Assembly: GCA_900541975.1 (NCBI GenBank)
Contig: UQLR01000003.1
Span: 98,854 to 162,853 of the forward strand
DNA: 64,000 bases
Source of the DNA: an uncultured Oscillospiraceae bacterium
Lineage (GTDB): Bacteria; Bacillota; Clostridia; Oscillospirales; Acutalibacteraceae
Direction: 5' to 3'
A program made the position numbers and the translations under genes. Shown here one piece after another: positions 53,880 through 63,862 of the stretch (positions are counted from its first letter, which is position 1; each line of letters opens with the position of its first letter). Below the pieces are notes generated by a model that was not told the origin of the DNA, did no database searches, and saw nothing but the letters and a program-made list of their open reading frames with translations.

Positions 53880-56651
53880 ATGAGGAGAAATGATAAGGAA
53901 AGGGCGCAGACAGTGTACAGACTGTCTTTTATGATCCCTGTATTTGATGAAAACTGTGAAATGCTTTCTGATACGGTAGACAGCATTTTGCATCAAAAAG
54001 ACGTGCGGGTCGACAGCGATGTGCAGATTGTGATCGTCGATTGTACGGAGAGCATGCAGAAAAAAGAGTTTTTATCCAATTTGTCAGCACCAAATACGCA
54101 TGTCGTGCAATTTGCCTTTTCACAAAAACCGCACATAGCTGTGGCGGTGGAACAGGGCTTGAAGGCTGTGAAAAATCCGTTTCTTGCAATTTTAAACTGC
54201 GGCGACACGGTCAGCGCTGATTTTGCGTCGGATTGCTTTATGCAATTTAGCAGACATCCAGCTGTCCCGTTTGTAGCGGTGCGGGCGTTTTGCTTTAACC
54301 CTTCCTTAAACCGGGAAGAGGAAAGCGTTTTAAACGTGCAGCGCTTTGACCGCCCGGAACTAATTGACCTGACACAAACGCCAAATTTTATACACACATC
54401 TTTACATGCGGCAGTGTTTAAAACGAACGTGCTGCGCAATGCGAACCTCAACGCGGGATTACCTTATGAATATGCGCAGGATTTTCTTTTAAAACTCTTT
54501 TTAAAAGTTCCGTTTTATGCAACGGCGTCGCGGGCAAGGTATAATTATTTTATGCCGCAGGAGGACAATTATCTGTACCATCTGCCCGCAAACTTTAAAG
54601 ATTGGTATGCACGCTCCATAGAAACTTTTTTGCTGCCGCTACTTGACTATTGTGAAGCGCAAATTGGGGAAATTCCCGGTTTTGTACATTTTCATACCAT
54701 GTATTATTTGCAGTCGCGCTTTCTTTCCAATATGAATAACCGCAATAAAAAAACGATGGATCAGCAGGAACTGGAGGCATATCTGGAGCTTGTGCGGAAG
54801 GTTTTGCTACGCACCGACGACCGGTATATTTTGAATAAAAATAAATATAAATCTTTACATTATAGCCTGGAAGCGGCTTTAATGTTTATGCATATGAAAG
54901 AACATACCGATCAGCTTCCGCTGATACATGTAGAGGGCAATGAAGAAGCTTATCTGAATCTGCATAAAATTCATTTGTCTAACCTTACTTCTATGCGCCT
55001 GGGTATACATGTGATGGATTACTCGGATGGAAAGCTTAAGATAGACGGTTCTTTCCGCAATGTGTTTATAGCAAAGAATCTCCGGTTGACCGCCTGTTTT
55101 TGCGGAAAAGATTACATGCTGGAAAATAATGACCGCTACTCCCTTACAAAATATTTCGGTATAAGCGCGTATAAAAAGTTTACGTTTCATATAGAATTTC
55201 CTATGGATCCGTCAAGTCAGATACAGACGCTTGCGTTTTATGCAAACGTTAACCGGACAAGAGTTAAACTGCATTTTTCTTTTTTACACCACTGGGCCAA
55301 GCTTACGCTGAAACCAAAGCATTCTTATTGGCGATTTAACCGATATTATGCGCGTTACCTGATTGCTGAGCGCGAACTGATTATCCGGCGTGCAAGCGCG
55401 TTGAAGACATGGGGGCTGGAGCTGCGCTTCCTTCCGGAGCTTTTTATGGAGAGTAAGAAATACTTTTTGCTCCGTCTTTTATATGATGTGACAAGGCCGC
55501 TGTTTCTGCGGAAAAAAATCTGGCTGATGTATGATAAAATGTATAAAGGCGGCGACAGCTGCGAATATCTGTACAGAAAGACCGCAAAGCTTCGCGACGG
55601 AATTACGAAATATTATGTTATTGATAAGGAAACGTCCGATTACAGAAACCTGGTAGCCGACGGATATAAACCGCTTGTGAATAAGTCGCTTTGGCACAGG
55701 CTGGCGTTTTTGCATGCGGACATTCTGTTGATTACAAATTCGAACCTTTTTCCGTTTAATGGATATAACATGGACCGTTCCCGTTTTATAAGGGGACTGT
55801 GCAATTTTGGGTCGATGTGCCTGCAGCATGGCCTGACTGTGCAAAAATGTGCAATGGCGCAGCAAAGAATTATTGACAATACCAAGCTGTATTTTTTGGC
55901 GTCCCGCTATGAAGAACAGAATCTTCTGCACCATGCGTATAATTACAAGGGCTTTGATGCACTGAAAATTACCGGGATTGGGAGATACGACGGACTGATA
56001 TCGGACAGCAAGCGGCAAATTTTGTTATCGCCGACGTGGCGTATGTACAATGCTATGCCGGTTACTTCCAGCGAGGGGGTGCAAAGAGAATATAACCCGG
56101 AATTCCGGCATACGGTATATTATCAGATATATAACGGTCTGATTAACAATGAAAAGCTGCTGGCTACGGCAAGGAAGACCGGATACAAAATTAAATATCT
56201 GCTGCATCCGATCCTCAGTGCGCAGGCCGACGATTTTACACCGCCGGAAGAGGTGGAGGTAATTCCTTCTGTTGGCGATCTGAGTTATGAGAAGATTTTA
56301 ACCCAGTCTGATTTAATGGTAACGGACTATTCCGGCGTTCAGTTTGACTTTGCGTACATGAAAAAGCCGCTGGTGTATTTTCATCCGTCGCAGTTGCCGG
56401 CGCACTACGAAGACGGCTGCTTTTTTTACGATACAATGGGATTTGGGGAAATTTGTACGGAAAGCGGCCAGCTGGTCGATCTGCTGTGCGAATATATGGA
56501 AAATGACTGCCGTATGAAGGAAAAATATATAAAGCGAGTGGACGATTTTTACCATTTTCATGATCATAACAATTGCCAACGGATTTATGCGCAGATTTTG
56601 GAATATCAGGAACAGATTGATAAAGACAAATTAAGAAGAAAAGAGGCTTGA
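53880..56651 (+). CDS. GT2 - CDP-glycerol glycerophosphotransferase fusion (TagF/TarF-like)
   Basis: A 923-residue protein. The N-terminal part (about 15-240) is a GT2 domain (YRLSFMIPVFDENCEML). A middle region follows. The C-terminal part (about 530-910) is a TagF-type CDP-glycerol transferase with ILLSPTWRMY, VTDYSGVQFDFAYMKKPL and HPSQLPAHYE. It likely transfers a sugar and glycerol-phosphate groups in teichoic-acid or wall-polymer synthesis at the membrane. No tag/tar neighbours are present. It has its own promoter, and its stop codon overlaps the infC -35 box. Confidence 0.88.
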   Translation: MRRNDKERAQTVYRLSFMIPVFDENCEMLSDTVDSILHQKDVRVDSDVQIVIVDCTESMQKKEFLSNLSAPNTHVVQFAFSQKPHIAVAVEQGLKAVKNPFLAILNCGDTVSADFASDCFMQFSRHPAVPFVAVRAFCFNPSLNREEESVLNVQRFDRPELIDLTQTPNFIHTSLHAAVFKTNVLRNANLNAGLPYEYAQDFLLKLFLKVPFYATASRARYNYFMPQEDNYLYHLPANFKDWYARSIETFLLPLLDYCEAQIGEIPGFVHFHTMYYLQSRFLSNMNNRNKKTMDQQELEAYLELVRKVLLRTDDRYILNKNKYKSLHYSLEAALMFMHMKEHTDQLPLIHVEGNEEAYLNLHKIHLSNLTSMRLGIHVMDYSDGKLKIDGSFRNVFIAKNLRLTACFCGKDYMLENNDRYSLTKYFGISAYKKFTFHIEFPMDPSSQIQTLAFYANVNRTRVKLHFSFLHHWAKLTLKPKHSYWRFNRYYARYLIAERELIIRRASALKTWGLELRFLPELFMESKKYFLLRLLYDVTRPLFLRKKIWLMYDKMYKGGDSCEYLYRKTAKLRDGITKYYVIDKETSDYRNLVADGYKPLVNKSLWHRLAFLHADILLITNSNLFPFNGYNMDRSRFIRGLCNFGSMCLQHGLTVQKCAMAQQRIIDNTKLYFLASRYEEQNLLHHAYNYKGFDALKITGIGRYDGLISDSKRQILLSPTWRMYNAMPVTSSEGVQREYNPEFRHTVYYQIYNGLINNEKLLATARKTGYKIKYLLHPILSAQADDFTPPEEVEVIPSVGDLSYEKILTQSDLMVTDYSGVQFDFAYMKKPLVYFHPSQLPAHYEDGCFFYDTMGFGEICTESGQLVDLLCEYMENDCRMKEKYIKRVDDFYHFHDHNNCQRIYAQILEYQEQIDKDKLRRKEA

Positions 56652-56676
56652 CAAGCACAAAGCTTTCTGTTACAAT
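56648..56676 (+). promoter_or_regulatory. promoter of infC-rpmI-rplT
   Basis: -35 TTGACA (56648-56653), 17-base spacer, -10 TACAAT (56671-56676). The -35 overlaps the TGA of the upstream gene. Confidence 0.85.
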
Positions 56677-56682
56677 ATTTAG

Positions 56683-56842
56683 GAAAAATAAAGCAGGGCA
56701 GTAATGTCTTCACCTATGGAGTTCCGTCTGCATGGGTCAATACAGCGGGAAATTGACCAACGGCATTTTTACGTGTATTGTTGCGGGCGGAGTGTTCTGC
56801 CCGCATTCTTATTTTTAACGACAACTTTGGAGGTGCTTAACC
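56683..56842 (+). promoter_or_regulatory. leader of infC operon with attenuator (L20-type autoregulation)
   Basis: A 160-base leader. It contains a hairpin GGTCAAT (56735-56741)/ATTGACC (56752-56758) and an intrinsic terminator TGCGGGC (56782-56788)/GCCCGCA (56799-56805) with TTCTTATTTTT. The segment AGCGGG inside the first hairpin can pair with CCCGC of the terminator, giving an anti-terminator. This fits L20 feedback known in Bacillota. Confidence 0.6.
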
Positions 56843-57361
56843 ATTAGCAACAGGGAACTGCAGATTAATGATGAAATTCGGGAAAAAGAACTTAGGGTGA
56901 TCGGTAACGACGGCTCGCAAATGGGGATTATGCCTGCAAGCAAGGCGCTTGCACTGGCAGCGGAGCAAAACCTTGACCTGGTAAAAATTGCACCGCAGGC
57001 TACGCCGCCTGTGTGCAAGATTATGGATTACGGGAAATACCGTTTTGAACAGGCTAAAAGAGAAAAGGAAGCCCGGAAAAATCAGCGCGTTGTAGAGGTA
57101 AAGGAGATTCGTCTTTCCCTTAATATAGACACGCATGATTTCAACACAAAGCTTTCACATGCCCTGCGCTTTATTAAAAACGGCGATAAGGTAAAGGTTT
57201 CAATCCGTTTCAGAGGAAGAGAAATGGGCCATCCGGAGCTGGGGCATGAAATTATGAAGCGGTTTGCCCTGGCCTGCGAAGAAGTTGCGAACATAGAAAA
57301 ACCCGCCAAGCTCGAAGGACGCAATATGCTGATGTTCCTTGCGCCAAAGCCCACAAAGTAA
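56843..57361 (+). CDS. infC: translation initiation factor IF-3, ATT start codon
   Basis: A 172-residue factor that binds the 30S subunit and checks start-codon pairing. The N-terminal domain starts [20 protein letters not shown] and the C-terminal domain holds [17 protein letters not shown]. Conserved IF-3 sequence extends upstream of the first GTG (56897) to an ATT at 56843, 8 bases after GGAGGT. An ATT start is known for infC in E. coli and Bacillus and lets IF-3 limit its own translation. A start at 56897 would remove 18 conserved residues. Confidence 0.93.
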   Translation: MSNRELQINDEIREKELRVIGNDGSQMGIMPASKALALAAEQNLDLVKIAPQATPPVCKIMDYGKYRFEQAKREKEARKNQRVVEVKEIRLSLNIDTHDFNTKLSHALRFIKNGDKVKVSIRFRGREMGHPELGHEIMKRFALACEEVANIEKPAKLEGRNMLMFLAPKPTK

Positions 57362-57384
57362 AACTTTTAAGGAGGACAAATATT

Positions 57385-57582
57385 ATGCCTAAAATTAAAA
57401 CACACAGCGGTGCTAAAAAACGCTTTAAGCTTTCCAAAAACGGTAAGGTCATCCGCGCACATGCGAACAAAAGCCATATTCTAAATAAAAAGACCACAAA
57501 GCGCAAAAGAGGTTTGAGAAAGACGACAGTGGCAGATAGGACCAATGTTGCACAGGTAAAAAGGCTGATTCCCTACAAATGA
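57385..57582 (+). CDS. rpmI: 50S ribosomal protein L35
   Basis: A 65-residue basic protein ([20 protein letters not shown] at the start) of the large ribosomal subunit. It lies between infC and rplT in the conserved order, after an AAGGAGG site. Confidence 0.98.
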   Translation: MPKIKTHSGAKKRFKLSKNGKVIRAHANKSHILNKKTTKRKRGLRKTTVADRTNVAQVKRLIPYK

Positions 57583-57619
57583 TGCATTTAAATGAACAAT
57601 TAAACGGAGGTACGATAAA

Positions 57620-57970
57620 ATGGCACGTGTAAAGGGTGCGATGATGACGCGCAAAAGAAGGAAAAAGGTATTAAAGCTTGCAAAGGGTTATTGGGGCGCA
57701 AAGAGCAAGCATTTTAAAATGGCCAAACAGGCCGTTATGAAAAGCGGTAATTACGCATATATTGGGCGTAAGCAAAGAAAAAGAGATTTTCGCCGTTTGT
57801 GGATTACTCGTATATCTGCTGCCTGCCGCATCAACGGCGTCAGCTATTCTGCATTTATGAACGGACTGAAAAAGGCGGGCGTTACGCTCAATAGAAAAAT
57901 GTTGTCTGAAATTGCTGTTTCTGACCCCGCTGCCTTTGCAAAACTTGTGGAGCAGACAAAGAACGCTTAA
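57620..57970 (+). CDS. rplT: 50S ribosomal protein L20
   Basis: A 116-residue early-assembly 23S rRNA-binding protein ([20 protein letters not shown]). It is known to repress the operon in Bacillota by binding the leader. It ends the infC-rpmI-rplT operon at a strong terminator. Confidence 0.98.
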   Translation: MARVKGAMMTRKRRKKVLKLAKGYWGAKSKHFKMAKQAVMKSGNYAYIGRKQRKRDFRRLWITRISAACRINGVSYSAFMNGLKKAGVTLNRKMLSEIAVSDPAAFAKLVEQTKNA

Positions 57971-57986
57971 TAGAAAAGTATTTGTT

Positions 57987-58024
57987 GCGTTTGGGATTTT
58001 CTTATCCCAAACGCTCTTTTTCGT
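57987..58024 (+). terminator. terminator of infC-rpmI-rplT
   Basis: GCGTTTGGGA (57987-57996) pairs with TCCCAAACGC (58005-58014), then TCTTTTTCG. Confidence 0.9.
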
Positions 58025-58071
58025 ACTGATCGCTCTTTGTGAAAGCTATGCAGAAAAGGAGGCGTGCTGTT

Positions 58072-58878
58072 ATGCAGATATTATTGCAGAGCAGGGACAA
58101 TCCCAGGCTTAAAGAAATACAGAAGCTTTTAAAAAGTGCAAAATACAGAGCGCAGACATCTGCATTTGTCATAGAGGGTGCACGCCTGTGCGAAGACGCT
58201 TTTATAAGCGGTGTACAGATTAAAAGTCTGTTTGCAACGGCAGATTTTCAAAGTAGGTTTCCAGCGCTTTTTCAAAATATACAGACTGTAGCAGATGAAA
58301 CTTGCCTTTTGACGGATGGGCTTTTGAAGACTGTTTCCGACACAAAGACGCCTCAGGGGATTTTGTGCGTCTGTAAAATGCCTCAGGCGCAAAGGCTTGC
58401 GCTGTGCCGGGGTTCTTATATTGCGCTTGAAACACTTCAAGATCCTTCTAATATGGGGACGGTGTTTCGTACGGCGGAGGCTTTGGGCATAAACGGCGCG
58501 CTGCTGTCGGCGGATTGCTGCGATGTTTACAGCCCGAAGGTAATCCGGGGAAGTATGGGAGCCGTATTTCGCCTGCCCATTATGACGGTGCAGGATTTTC
58601 CTGCGTATATTAATGCGCTGCGCCAGAAAGGTGCGGTTGTGCTTGGTGCAGTACCGGACAGAAGCGTTAAAAATATTACGCGAATATCTTTTTTAGAAAA
58701 AAAACCTTATATTCTACTAATTGGAAACGAAGGAGCGGGCCTTACGCAGCGGGCGCTTTCCTGCTGCAGCGACCTTGTGACGATCCCCATGCCGGGAAAG
58801 GCGGAATCGCTCAATGCTGCAGTCGCAGCTTCTATTTTAATGTGGGAAATGGTAAGGGGGCGAAGGTCAGCACAATGA
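58072..58878 (+). CDS. SPOUT (TrmH/SpoU) family RNA methyltransferase
   Basis: A 268-residue 2'-O-ribose methyltransferase. The N-terminal substrate-binding region begins ILLQSRDNPRLKEIQKLL. The knotted SAM domain has ETLQDPSNMGTVFRTAEAL, YILLIGNEGAGL and VTIPMPGKAESLNAAVAAS. The target is tRNA or rRNA and cannot be told. The ATG at 58072 is supported by AAGGAGG at 58056-58062. The stop overlaps dprA by 4 bases. Confidence 0.93.
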   Translation: MQILLQSRDNPRLKEIQKLLKSAKYRAQTSAFVIEGARLCEDAFISGVQIKSLFATADFQSRFPALFQNIQTVADETCLLTDGLLKTVSDTKTPQGILCVCKMPQAQRLALCRGSYIALETLQDPSNMGTVFRTAEALGINGALLSADCCDVYSPKVIRGSMGAVFRLPIMTVQDFPAYINALRQKGAVVLGAVPDRSVKNITRISFLEKKPYILLIGNEGAGLTQRALSCCSDLVTIPMPGKAESLNAAVAASILMWEMVRGRRSAQ

Positions 58879-60047
58879 AGGAAAATGTACTTTATTATAT
58901 ATGGCTGCAGCATGTATTGGGTTTTGGAAGCGCAAAAATCAGAACAGTTTTACGCTTTTATAAAACACCTGAAGATTTTTACCGGACATCTATTGGTGAA
59001 AAGCGCATGCTTGGCTGTTTTACAAAATCAGAGCTCAACGCTTTTGAAAAGTTTTCACTGGAAAATTGTCAGTCGGTTATTGACCGATGTGAAAGATTGC
59101 ATTACAATATAATAACGCTTGCAAATCCGCAGTATCCACAAAGGCTGAAAGAAATTTACAATCCCCCGTGTGTGCTTTATTGCCAAGGGGAGCTGCCGGA
59201 TATAGACAATAACCTGTGTATTGCCGTTGTGGGAACCCGTACGGCGACACAAGAGGGCGCACGTACAGCCTTTTCGTTTGCTGCAGGACTTACGCAGGCG
59301 GGCGCGGTGGTTGTAAGCGGCGGAGCAGTAGGAATAGACAGCGCCTCGCACAGGGGTGCTCTGCAGGCTGGCGGCACTACGCTGTGCGTGCTTGGCTGCG
59401 GGATCAATTACCGCTATCTGCCTGAAAATGCCCCTATGCGCAGTCTGATTACAAAGCAGGGTGCACTTGTTTCTGAATATCCTCCGGATACGCCGCCGAT
59501 TGCGCGTAACTTTCCAATGCGCAACCGGATTATATCGGGCTTGTGTAACGGCGTTGTCGTTATAGAAGCGGGAGAAAAAAGCGGGTCCCTTATTACGGCG
59601 GATTTGGCTTTGGAGCAGGGAAAAGACGTTTTTGCGGTGCCCGGCAGTATTACCAGCACTGTTACAAGCGGTTCCAACAACCTGATCAAGCAGGGAGCAA
59701 AGGCGGTAACCTGCTGTAAAGATATATTGGAAGAATATATGGATACAGACGCGCTTCCACCCGAAGATTTTTTTAAGAAAGTACAAGTGTCAGCGTATAA
59801 ACCGGCGGGTACTGTAAAAGATACCGCCCAGAGGGAGCACCGGCATAAAATGTCGCCGGTGCATTTACCGGGAGATATTTCCGATGATGCAAGAACGCTG
59901 TTCGCTGCTTTATCGGAAATACCTGTCCACACGGACGCATTGATACAAAAAACTGGTTTGCCGGCGGGACGTGTTTTGCCGGCTTTGACGCAGCTTGAAC
60001 TTTTAGGGCTTGTAAAGCCCTGTTCCGGAAGGCGTTATAGTAAATAG
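58875..60047 (+). CDS. dprA: DNA processing protein DprA
   Basis: A 390-residue protein that loads RecA on incoming single-stranded DNA during transformation. After an N-terminal SAM-like region come the Rossmann-type motifs VVGTRTATQEGARTAFSF, VSGGAVGIDSASHRGAL and PMRNRIISGLCNGVVVIEA. A C-terminal winged-helix (DALIQKTGLPAGRVLPALTQ) is present. The start at 58875 overlaps the upstream stop. Its neighbour topA is the common context. Confidence 0.95.
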   Translation: MKENVLYYIWLQHVLGFGSAKIRTVLRFYKTPEDFYRTSIGEKRMLGCFTKSELNAFEKFSLENCQSVIDRCERLHYNIITLANPQYPQRLKEIYNPPCVLYCQGELPDIDNNLCIAVVGTRTATQEGARTAFSFAAGLTQAGAVVVSGGAVGIDSASHRGALQAGGTTLCVLGCGINYRYLPENAPMRSLITKQGALVSEYPPDTPPIARNFPMRNRIISGLCNGVVVIEAGEKSGSLITADLALEQGKDVFAVPGSITSTVTSGSNNLIKQGAKAVTCCKDILEEYMDTDALPPEDFFKKVQVSAYKPAGTVKDTAQREHRHKMSPVHLPGDISDDARTLFAALSEIPVHTDALIQKTGLPAGRVLPALTQLELLGLVKPCSGRRYSK

Positions 60048-60088
60048 AAAATCAGAACAAGGGAACCTTTTCCCACGGAAGGAATGGA

Positions 60089-62179
60089 ATGCAAATGTCA
60101 AACCTTGTGATTGTCGAGTCGCCGGCCAAGGCGAAAACGATAAAAAAGTACCTGGGTAAGGATTATGATGTGCTTGCTTCTATGGGGCATGTTCGTGATC
60201 TGTCTCCCACACGTTTGAGTGTGGACGTCAAAAACCATTTTGCACCAAGGTATGAAGTGATTAAGGGCAAAGAAAAGCTTGTAGACGAGTTGAAAAAGGC
60301 CGCGCAGGCTTCTGACTTTGTATACCTTGCAACCGACCCGGATCGTGAAGGCGAGGCAATTTCCTGGCATTTGGCGTATTTACTTGGGCTAGAGCTGGAC
60401 AAAAACAACCGCGTAGAGTTTAACGAAATTACAAAGACAGGGGTAAAAACCGGTATGGAACACCCCAGAGCGATTGATAAAGATCTTGTGGACGCGCAGC
60501 AGGCGAGGAGAATTTTAGACCGCCTTGTTGGGTATAAGCTTAGTCCGTTTTTGTCCCAGAAGATCCGCAGAGGCCTTTCAGCAGGCAGGGTGCAGTCTGT
60601 GGCGCTCAGGATTATTGTTGACAGAGAAGAGGAAATCCGTGCGTTTAAGCCGGAGGAATATTGGTCTATTGATGCAAAGTTTATCCCGAAAGGGAGCAGG
60701 AAAACCTTTACGGCGTCGTTATATGGAAATGCACAGGGCAAATTGAGCATTGGTACAAAGCAGCAGGCAGACCAGATTCTTGCCGACCTGGAGGGCGCGC
60801 AGTACACCGTGCTGAAAGTGAAGAACGGAACGAGGAAAAAAACGCCTGCGCCGCCGTTTATTACTTCTACCCTGCAGCAGGAGGCGTCCCGAAAGCTTGG
60901 CTTCCAGCCGCGTCGTACAATGAAGGTTGCGCAGGAACTATACGAAGGGGTTGAGCTGCCGCAGCTTGGTGCTGTGGGTTTGATCACATATATGCGAACA
61001 GATTCATTGCGTATATCTAACGATGCGTTGCAGGAAGCCGCGGAATATATTCAAAAGCGCTTTGGTGAAAAGTACCTGCCCTCCAAGCCCAGGGTATTTA
61101 AATCGCGCGCCAATGCACAGGATGGACATGAAGCCATCCGTCCGACTATGCCGTCTTTAGAACCTGAAAAGGTTAAGGGCAGCCTGACTGCAGACCAGTA
61201 TAAACTTTATAAACTGGTTTGGGAGCGATTTACAGCCTGTCAAATGGCAGATTGCGTGCAAAAGACCACGCAGGCGGACATTATTGCTAACGGATATATA
61301 TTTAAGGCTTCTGGCTACAAGGTGGATTTTGACGGTTTTACCATATTGTATGTGGAAGGGAAAGATACCGACGACGAGAAAGAAAAGCAGCTCCCCGCGC
61401 TTGAGAAGGATATGCCGCTTAAGTTAAGGGAAATTGTGCCCAACCAGCACTTTACGCAGCCGCCGGCACGCTATACGGAGGCGTCGCTGATTAAAGCGCT
61501 GGAGGAATATGGAATTGGGCGGCCTTCTACGTATGCAGCTACGATTACGACAATTACCGGAAGGGAGTATGTAAAAAGAGAAGGAAAAACGCTTGTTCCC
61601 ACAGAGCTTGGCGAGGTTTCTACCAAGCTGATGAAAGAACGATTTCCTAAAATTGTCAATTTGAAATTTACGGCGCAGATGGAGCAGGACCTGGATAAAA
61701 TTGAAAAGGGCAGCGAAGAATGGATTTCTCTGCTCGACAGCTTTTATGGCGAATTTGAAAAGACGCTGAAAAAAGCAAAAACAGACATGGAAGGCGTTAA
61801 AATACAATTAAAGGAAGATGAAACGGACATTGTCTGTGAACTTTGCGGACGAAAAATGGTTGTAAAAGTTGGGCGTTACGGCAAATTTATTGCTTGTCCG
61901 GGCTATCCGGAATGCAAAAATATAAAGAAGTATGTACAGGAAACGGGCGTTACCTGTCCCAAATGCGGCGGCAAGGTGATTGTAAGAAAAACCAAAAAAG
62001 GAAAGCCGTTTTACGGTTGTGATCAGTACCCCGAGTGCGATTTTGTTTCCTGGAGCGAGCCTGTCAACGAGAAATGCCCCAATTGCGGGGAAATTTTATA
62101 TAAGAAAAAAGGGAAAAAGCCCACGCTGTACTGTGCAAAGGAAGGCTGCGGCTATGAAAGGAAGCTAGAGGAAAAATAA
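60089..62179 (+). CDS. topA: DNA topoisomerase I
   Basis: A 696-residue type IA enzyme that relaxes negative supercoils. The Toprim domain starts NLVIVESPAKAKTIKKYLG with metal-site acids in YLATDPDREGEAISWHL. The catalytic Tyr is in GLITYMRTDSLRIS (about residue 300). Three C-terminal zinc-ribbon repeats follow (CELCGRKM, CPKCGGKV, CPNCGEIL). The ATG is at 60089 or 60095; GGAAGGA at 60077-60083 permits both. Confidence 0.96.
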   Translation: MQMSNLVIVESPAKAKTIKKYLGKDYDVLASMGHVRDLSPTRLSVDVKNHFAPRYEVIKGKEKLVDELKKAAQASDFVYLATDPDREGEAISWHLAYLLGLELDKNNRVEFNEITKTGVKTGMEHPRAIDKDLVDAQQARRILDRLVGYKLSPFLSQKIRRGLSAGRVQSVALRIIVDREEEIRAFKPEEYWSIDAKFIPKGSRKTFTASLYGNAQGKLSIGTKQQADQILADLEGAQYTVLKVKNGTRKKTPAPPFITSTLQQEASRKLGFQPRRTMKVAQELYEGVELPQLGAVGLITYMRTDSLRISNDALQEAAEYIQKRFGEKYLPSKPRVFKSRANAQDGHEAIRPTMPSLEPEKVKGSLTADQYKLYKLVWERFTACQMADCVQKTTQADIIANGYIFKASGYKVDFDGFTILYVEGKDTDDEKEKQLPALEKDMPLKLREIVPNQHFTQPPARYTEASLIKALEEYGIGRPSTYAATITTITGREYVKREGKTLVPTELGEVSTKLMKERFPKIVNLKFTAQMEQDLDKIEKGSEEWISLLDSFYGEFEKTLKKAKTDMEGVKIQLKEDETDIVCELCGRKMVVKVGRYGKFIACPGYPECKNIKKYVQETGVTCPKCGGKVIVRKTKKGKPFYGCDQYPECDFVSWSEPVNEKCPNCGEILYKKKGKKPTLYCAKEGCGYERKLEEK

Positions 62180-62230
62180 AGCTATGACCGTTGGATGAAG
62201 CGGAAAGACAGCTACAGAAAGTTTATTATG

Positions 62231-62275
62231 CAGGAATGCCTTCGCAATATACAAATAAGAGCGAAGGCATTCCTG
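62231..62275. terminator. inverted repeat after topA
   Basis: CAGGAATGCCTTCGC (62231-62245) pairs exactly with GCGAAGGCATTCCTG (62261-62275) around a 15-base loop. There is no T tract, so the termination role is uncertain. Confidence 0.5.
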
Positions 62276-62429
62276 TCACCGGGGCTTCCAGAGTGGTAAC
62301 AAAAGTTGGAGGTCAGCTGCGGCGATTTGTTTAGGTTAATATCGTGGATGCCCTTTGGAAGAAAATTGATGTTAGATTGAAAAAGAATACGAGGGCAAAT
62401 ATTTTTGTATTCTTATAGAAGGAGCAACC

Positions 62430-63830
62430 ATGAAAAAAGGGCAGATAGTTGAAGGAACTGTCAAAAAAGTGAATTTCCCCAATAAAGGAATTACCGAAAT
62501 TCCGGGGGAAGAAAAAAGCGTTCTGGTTAAAAATGTCGTTCCTGGACAGAAAGTACGTATATCTATCAATAAAATCCACAAAGGTCAGGCAGAAGGAAGG
62601 CTTCTGGAGGTGACAGAAAAAGCACCAGAGGAAATAGTTCCTCTCTGTCCGCATTTTGGCCTCTGCGGGGGCTGTACCTATCAGAACCTATCATATGAGC
62701 AACAGCTTCAAATAAAAGCAGAACAAGTAAAGGGAATGATGGACCAAGCGATATGCGGTGATTATGTTTGGGAAGGCATCAGTCCAAGTCCTGTGATAAA
62801 TGGGTATCGTAACAAAATGGAATTCACGTTCGGTGATGAAGTGAAGGATGGCCCAATGTCTTTAGGTATGCATAAACGTGGCAGCTTTCATGATGTTGTA
62901 AGTGCTCTAAATTGTCAGATTGTAGATGCAGATTACAGGCGAATTCTGGAATGGACATTGAAAGCAGCAATCGACAGCGGTATGCCTTATTACCACAGAA
63001 TGCGACATACTGGATTCTTTCGCCATCTTCTGGTTCGTAAGGCGGTTAAGACGGGAGAAATTCTGATTGACTTAATTACTGCTTCCGGCAATGACGCAGG
63101 CAATCCAATTTCCAGTGTGGCTGCGGAAAGAATGCTGAAAGGTTGGAAAGACCAGCTTCTGAGATTGCCGCTGGATGGGAAGATCGTAGGAATTCTTCAT
63201 ACGGTTAATGACAATATTGCTGATGCAGTAAAAGACGAAGGAACCCAGGTGCTGTTTGGACAGGATTATTTTTATGAGGAATTATTAGGATTGAAGTTTA
63301 AGATAACTCCCTTTTCTTTCTTCCAGACAAATTCTCTTGGTGCAGAAATCCTTTACAAAAAAGCAAGAGATTATATTGGGGATACGAAAGACAAAGTTAT
63401 ATTTGATCTGTACAGTGGCACGGGGACGATTGCGCAGATTCTCGCACCAGTGGCTAAACGGGTCTTAGGTGTCGAAATCGTAGAAGAGGCCGTAGAGGCG
63501 GCAAAAGAAAACGCAAAATTAAATGGACTAGATAACTGTACATTTTGGGCTGGAGATGTGCTCAAAGTTATTGATGAGCTTGGTGAGGTGCCGGATTTAA
63601 TTATGTTGGACCCTCCAAGGGAGGGTGTACACCCCAAGGCTCTGGAGAAAATTATAGATTTTAATGTGGATAGGCTTGTATATATTGCTTGCAAACCGAC
63701 AAGTCTGGCAAGGGATATAGAGATATTCCAGGATCGAGGATATAAAGTGGAAAGGATTGCCTGTGTTGATTTGTTTCCTGCTACCTACCATGTGGAGACG
63801 GTAGTATTGATGTCACGAGTGGATAAATAA
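62430..63830 (+). CDS. rlmD: 23S rRNA (uracil-C5)-methyltransferase, RlmD/RumA family
   Basis: A 466-residue class I methyltransferase for uracil C5 (U1939 or U747 type). A TRAM domain (KKGQIVEGTVKKVNFPNKGI) is followed by the [4Fe-4S] motif CPHFGLCGGC, then PFSFFQTNSLGAEILY, DLYSGTGTIAQ and the catalytic-base region MLDPPREGVHPKAL; the nucleophilic Cys is in IACKPTSLARD. GAAGGAG precedes the ATG. GCG and CGC codons, common in neighbours, are scarce here, which suggests different ancestry. Confidence 0.94.
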   Translation: MKKGQIVEGTVKKVNFPNKGITEIPGEEKSVLVKNVVPGQKVRISINKIHKGQAEGRLLEVTEKAPEEIVPLCPHFGLCGGCTYQNLSYEQQLQIKAEQVKGMMDQAICGDYVWEGISPSPVINGYRNKMEFTFGDEVKDGPMSLGMHKRGSFHDVVSALNCQIVDADYRRILEWTLKAAIDSGMPYYHRMRHTGFFRHLLVRKAVKTGEILIDLITASGNDAGNPISSVAAERMLKGWKDQLLRLPLDGKIVGILHTVNDNIADAVKDEGTQVLFGQDYFYEELLGLKFKITPFSFFQTNSLGAEILYKKARDYIGDTKDKVIFDLYSGTGTIAQILAPVAKRVLGVEIVEEAVEAAKENAKLNGLDNCTFWAGDVLKVIDELGEVPDLIMLDPPREGVHPKALEKIIDFNVDRLVYIACKPTSLARDIEIFQDRGYKVERIACVDLFPATYHVETVVLMSRVDK

Positions 63831-63862
63831 GGAACTGAAAAAGTGTAGGAAACAAGGCATTT

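Noticed and set aside
60163-60987. 274-codon minus-strand open frame opposite topA
   Set aside because: It is antisense to the conserved topoisomerase domain, with no ribosome-binding site or recognisable motifs.
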